Source: Xestospongia bergquistia (Eukaryota > Porifera > Demospongiae > Haplosclerida > Petrosiidae). From it: 64,000 nucleotides of DNA. This document shows, piece by piece, positions 60,201 through 64,000 of the stretch. The notes beneath the pieces are model-generated. The model made no database searches and was not told the DNA's origin. It saw only the letters and a program-made list of their open reading frames with translations. The stretch lies in the NCBI GenBank assembly GCA_963965975.1, contig OZ014412.1, positions 932,501 to 996,500 on the forward strand, given 5' to 3'. A program made the position numbers and the translations under genes. Position 1 is the first letter of the stretch. The number at the start of each line of letters is the position of its first letter.

Positions 60201-63200
60201 ATAATTGTTAATAATATTCATAACTAATAAACTCTATTGTTGGTTTTCAGTAGATCAATAGTAAGTACTATTATGTTCACTTGGATCTATATAGAATCAA
60301 TACAATTACTTTATTATCTATTGTATTGTAGCAATGTATTTAAATTACCTTTTAATATTAGTACAGTATTTTATCTAATTCTAACACACATTCCTTTATA
60401 AAACTACATATAATATATAGGTAATCCCTAGTCATTGTGAGACAGTTTATCTAAGACATTTGAGTTACACTATGCATCTAATACAAAATACAGGTTCAAT
60501 TCAGTATTTAGTCCTTATCATTATCACTTATATTATCAGATACAGGAGTAAGATGACATGAATAAGAATTGATTAGATTGTATTCACTATTTTCTAATAG
60601 TACAGGTTTACTTTGTACTGTAGATGTACTACTGATAAGAGAGGATCCTGGAGGAGTGGGCTGAGCTATTGTTGCCTGAGAAAGTAACATAAGTCGTAAA
60701 GGAAATGGTTGATTCATTTCATTAGTCATTTGATGAGGTGTATTTGATTGTAAATGTTGTCTACTCAATTGGAGAAATAGTAGTCACTAACAATAATACA
60801 ATAGTTTGTCTGATATAATAACACAACATCACTTCATTTACTCACATCATGTTATATATATGGTTATATATATAGTTCAAATACTTATATACACTATGAT
60901 TGGTTGATTTAACCAATATATGATTATATAGATTATACGATGCAACCTGTTTACAAAATGTTAGAACTAATAATTACTTTAAAAGAAATAAAAACATTTT
61001 GAATGTATAAACAATCAATTCAGTTTGCATCATGCCATCAAATACGGTTAATAGAACCAACCAGTTTTTACAGTGTGGCGAGAATTTTTGTACTTTTTGT
61101 AATAATTAATTGCTATTTTCTAAAATATGCTTAATACATATTTAAAACAGAACACCACTTACAAAAGTAAGTGGTTACTTGTAGTACAATGTGTTATTAA
61201 CTACATATGAACATGACATGTGTTCATTTGGTTATTGTCCAACTTACATCAATATCCCCACTACAACTGTGATATTCATTCACTCCAATGACATATTGAC
61301 AAGAGGGCTGGGTCTTGTCTAGTGAAGGCAAACAACAGATCTGTGGTGCCTATTAAATTTAAAATGACACAAAATTATACCTATTTCTGTCGTTAGCAAG
61401 TGTGACAATAAGGTTATTATGTCTCAACAGCCCTACACTATAGCAATAAACTTAATCATATTCATTAATATTATTGCATGCTCAATTCTCAGAGAGGCAT
61501 GAATCATGAATACTATAAAATATAGGCAAAAATTAAAATTCATTGATTACAATATGTTATGTTTATGTTTATGCAAAGTCAAATAATTGCATTTCCAATG
61601 TACTCAATTCCTGGAACAGAATGATGAACAGAAAAAAACAGACCATCAAATTAACATTAAAATATGAATAGCTGTTAACGTGTAGACATCAAAATAGGAT
61701 TTTATTTTAGTCGTTAATTAAAAATTGTGTGTTTGTATGATAATTATGAAATAATTATAAAACTCTTTGCTCCAAATATTATGATTTACTGTTTTTCTCA
61801 TGATATTATATATCATGAGAAAAATCATTTCATACGTGAGTAGGAGTGGGAGATTGTATACCTTAAATAGTAAATAAAGTATGAATGCAATGACATCAAA
61901 GTTATTAAAAACAAGACTTAAGTAAGAATAAACAAAAACTATAACATGTTGTGGTAACTGGTTGATACTATGTACTTGTCTTGAATGATTCATGTACTGA
62001 GAATTACATATCATAAATATATCAGAAGTGAACTATAATAAATTTTTTTACCTCATGTGGACTAAAGTTATATGTTGGAATAGCATTTGTTAACTGAGCT
62101 GAATCTTTATAACTGATATAAAGGTAATAGTGATAACAAACACTTGAATTAACAAACCTCTTTTTGTTAGTTTGTGGATAATATGTAACTGCTCCCTCTG
62201 TTAGCAAAAATGTCATATAATTAATATAGTTAATAATAACTCATATACCTTCACTAAGAGAGATTACTTGCTTTTTCTTTCTCCGCTGAATAATACAACT
62301 AAAAACTATTATCACAGCAATACAGGTTATAATTATCAGTAATACTCCAATAACAACAAATATAAAATTGATATAAATAGAATCTGTAGTAAAATTAATC
62401 AATTCAAGTTAAATGACACACCTAGACTGACCAACATATATTCCACTAGTAGGTTCTACAGATGCCATTACACTAGTAGTATTACTAGTAAAATCACTGA
62501 CTGACTCATAAGATATTGTGCCTAGTAAGATTATAATGACATAGCATAATAAAAAAGTAATTACATTACTTACTGGTAAAAATAATAGTCTCAGTAGGAG
62601 ATGGTAGTAGTAAGATATATTCCAGTACTTGAGGGTACACAACAGATGGGTTAGTTATAATAGTACCATCTACTATATCATGAGCTGTCACAGTATAGTT
62701 ACCACTAACTGGTAGAGTTATATACTGGTATACTGTACTCTCCTCTATACTGGATTTACTTATATTAATAGACTTTACAGTTCCTTTAGAAGACTCTCTA
62801 AATATCACATGACATCCATCAGCAGTAGATCTCTCAGCAAACCTACACTCTACAACAACTGATCCATTATCTGAGCAGCACTGTGGAGTGAGTCCTTGAA
62901 CATGGTAGGTTGCTATGATGATAATGAAAATATTTTAGTATCAAAATAAAAATAGCTACTTACTAAAATATGATTCATTTGTTGTTTTAACGTGACCAAA
63001 AGAATCCATTATATCAGCAATAAAAACACAATTCAGTTGAGGACCAATGTTTGGTGTGTTATAGTTAACAGTCACTGACTCTTTATCTTCTGAAGAGTAG
63101 ACAATATCAGAAAGAGCATGTTTTTCTTCTGTTCCATGGGAGTTATCTCTAGTAATACCCAGTAAAGTACTGTTACAGAGTTTTGGAAAACCTTCAACCT

Positions 63201-64000
63201 AAAGATACAGTCAATAAATAGATAGATAGATAGATTTAACTACTACTGTATTTCCTTGAATAAAGCTGCAATATCTATTTAATTCAGGTCCAAGAGGGGA
63301 GATGCTACCATTCAAAGGTGGCAACTACTTGAGGGCAGCATGTACTCAAGTATAATGGCTATAAATATATATGGCTATAAGTATATGAATATAGTTACTT
63401 ATCACAAAATTATAATTTTTGATGTAAAAAAATTAACAAAATACTATTTTGACTTCTGATGTACTATGATTTGACTCTTCATTATTATGTTTAAACTTTG
63501 TAGCCAGGCTACATACTACTATAGAATTCATATATACATATATGCACATAAGTCAGTTGTTAAATATATGAACTGTTAATTCCATACCATTGATTAGTAA
63601 TATTGTTAGTACTTTAGAACATTATCATACAAATCTACATGAATTAGTCAAAACAACAAATTTATTCTAACAAAGAAATACTGTACTTACAGTAACATTG
63701 AAATGGACAGAAACGATTTTCTGCTTATTAAAGATAACACTGTGCTCAGGTTGGATAATGGCGTAAGTTTCTAAGAAATTATAGATAAATTTAATCATTA
63801 ACTATTAAAACATACCTTCAGAGTATATTCTTTGAATACTAGTGCTATTAGAGCCATATTCTCCACTGTGAACTATAACAGTAGCTGTGTAAATATCACA
63901 GACTGTGAGGTTATATAACTCATAAGATGTATCCTCAGTGATATCATTATATAGTAACTGGTCATGTTGGTTCACTATATAAATATGATATGATAGTGGA
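57259..64000 (-). CDS. Receptor M: type-3 membrane receptor with the longest tail (5' end beyond the window)
   Basis: Enters from the right in its FN3 exon (64000-63818, YHIYIVNQHDQLLYNDI). Exons then follow at about 63770-63692, 63200-62962, 62912-62575 (conserved membrane-proximal exon), 62522-62430, and 62385-62250 (membrane segment VVIGVLLIIITCIAVIIVF then QRRKKK). Tail exons: 62200-62160 (VTYYPQ), 62113-62053 (YKDSAQ, TYNFSPHE), 61350-61247, 60775-60665 and on to a possible end at 60508, 60165-59935, 59640-59480, 59400-59350, 59255-59010, 58860-58755, 58710-58530, 58075-58000 (EFYYYSSD), and 57940-57259 (DYIVQNSDGS, SYYYQDIEDV, DYETYSELYEEM). The exons at 61350-61247 and 58860-58755 are diverged duplicates. 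Stop at 57261-57259. Several exons could instead end in stops (for example 60508), so alternative 3' ends are possible. Confidence 0.7.
59848..59911. repeat. Dispersed short repeat in an intron of receptor M
   Basis: Shares GTATTGGTTAAATCAAC and CAATTTTTACAGTG with 10689-10760 and, partly inverted, with 60895-61080. Confidence 0.5.
60895..61080. repeat. Dispersed MITE-like repeat in an intron of receptor M
   Basis: Begins ATGATTGGTTGATTTAACCA and ends near ATAGAACCAACCAGTTTTT, with TAAACAATCAATTCAG inside, the same pieces found around the palindrome in receptor B's intron (10598-10760). Inverted ends suggest a small nonautonomous DNA element. Confidence 0.5.

Noticed and set aside
1..64000. 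tRNA or rRNA genes
   Set aside because: No cloverleaf with B-box-like GGTTCGANTCC sequence or rRNA core sequence was noticed on reading; a covariance-model scan would be decisive.

Overview
This is a very AT-rich, intron-dense animal genomic segment. It has no rRNA, tRNA, CRISPR or bacterial operon structure. Coding exons are split by introns of mostly 40-100 bases with GT/AG ends and encode secretory leaders, immunoglobulin-like (Ig) and fibronectin-type-III-like (FN3) exons, single membrane segments and tyrosine-rich cytoplasmic tails. Tiny introns plus a metazoan receptor repertoire best fit an early-branching animal, most likely a demosponge. A cnidarian is not excluded, and no species can be named from sequence alone.

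The window is essentially one multigene family. Eight fairly complete type-I receptor genes lie at 1012-4508 (A, -), 7874-11926 (B, -), 13255-14909 (D, -), 17050-18538 (E, +), 18884-22552 (F, -), 29789-32957 (I, -), 35215-38782 (J, -) and 42573-47819 (K, -). A ninth, L (53672-56327, -), has a shortened tail. A tenth, M (57259 to beyond 64000, -), is cut by the window edge. Between them lie broken copies: G (24740-25563), H (26598-28876), an orphan tail at 39531-41530, loose fragments at 5421-6990, 12045-12490, 41990-42490 and 49809-50242, and two copies of a plus-strand tail exon (170-396 and 33955-34160).

Three architectures can be told apart. Type 1 (A, F, I, J, and broken G) has an N-terminal Ig-like domain joined to an FN3-like domain, more beta-type ectodomain exons, a membrane segment and a long tail. 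In F, I and J the tail is an array of short exons bounded by phase-2 introns. Type 2 (D, E, and more distantly B) has Ig plus FN3; D and E have very short tails. Type 3 (K, L, M, and broken H) has Ig, FN3, a strongly conserved membrane-proximal exon and long tails with YxxL/I, PPxY and NPxY-like motifs. No kinase domain is present, so signalling would have to go through recruited SH2, PTB, WW or SH3 proteins.

Mobile-element debris is interspersed: a dead hAT-like transposon with terminal inverted repeats and a short target duplication (51432-52685), a 1.76-kb composite bounded by a ~79-bp inverted repeat and carrying reverse-transcriptase and RecQ-helicase fragments (15046-16805), a ubiquitin-protease fragment (47943-48553), a PHD-finger-like fragment, intronic short repeats and palindromes. 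Clustering, paralogue decay, apparent homogenisation of membrane-proximal exons, divergent Ig exons and mixed long and short tails make this a candidate invertebrate self/non-self or immune recognition receptor complex. That function is inference.
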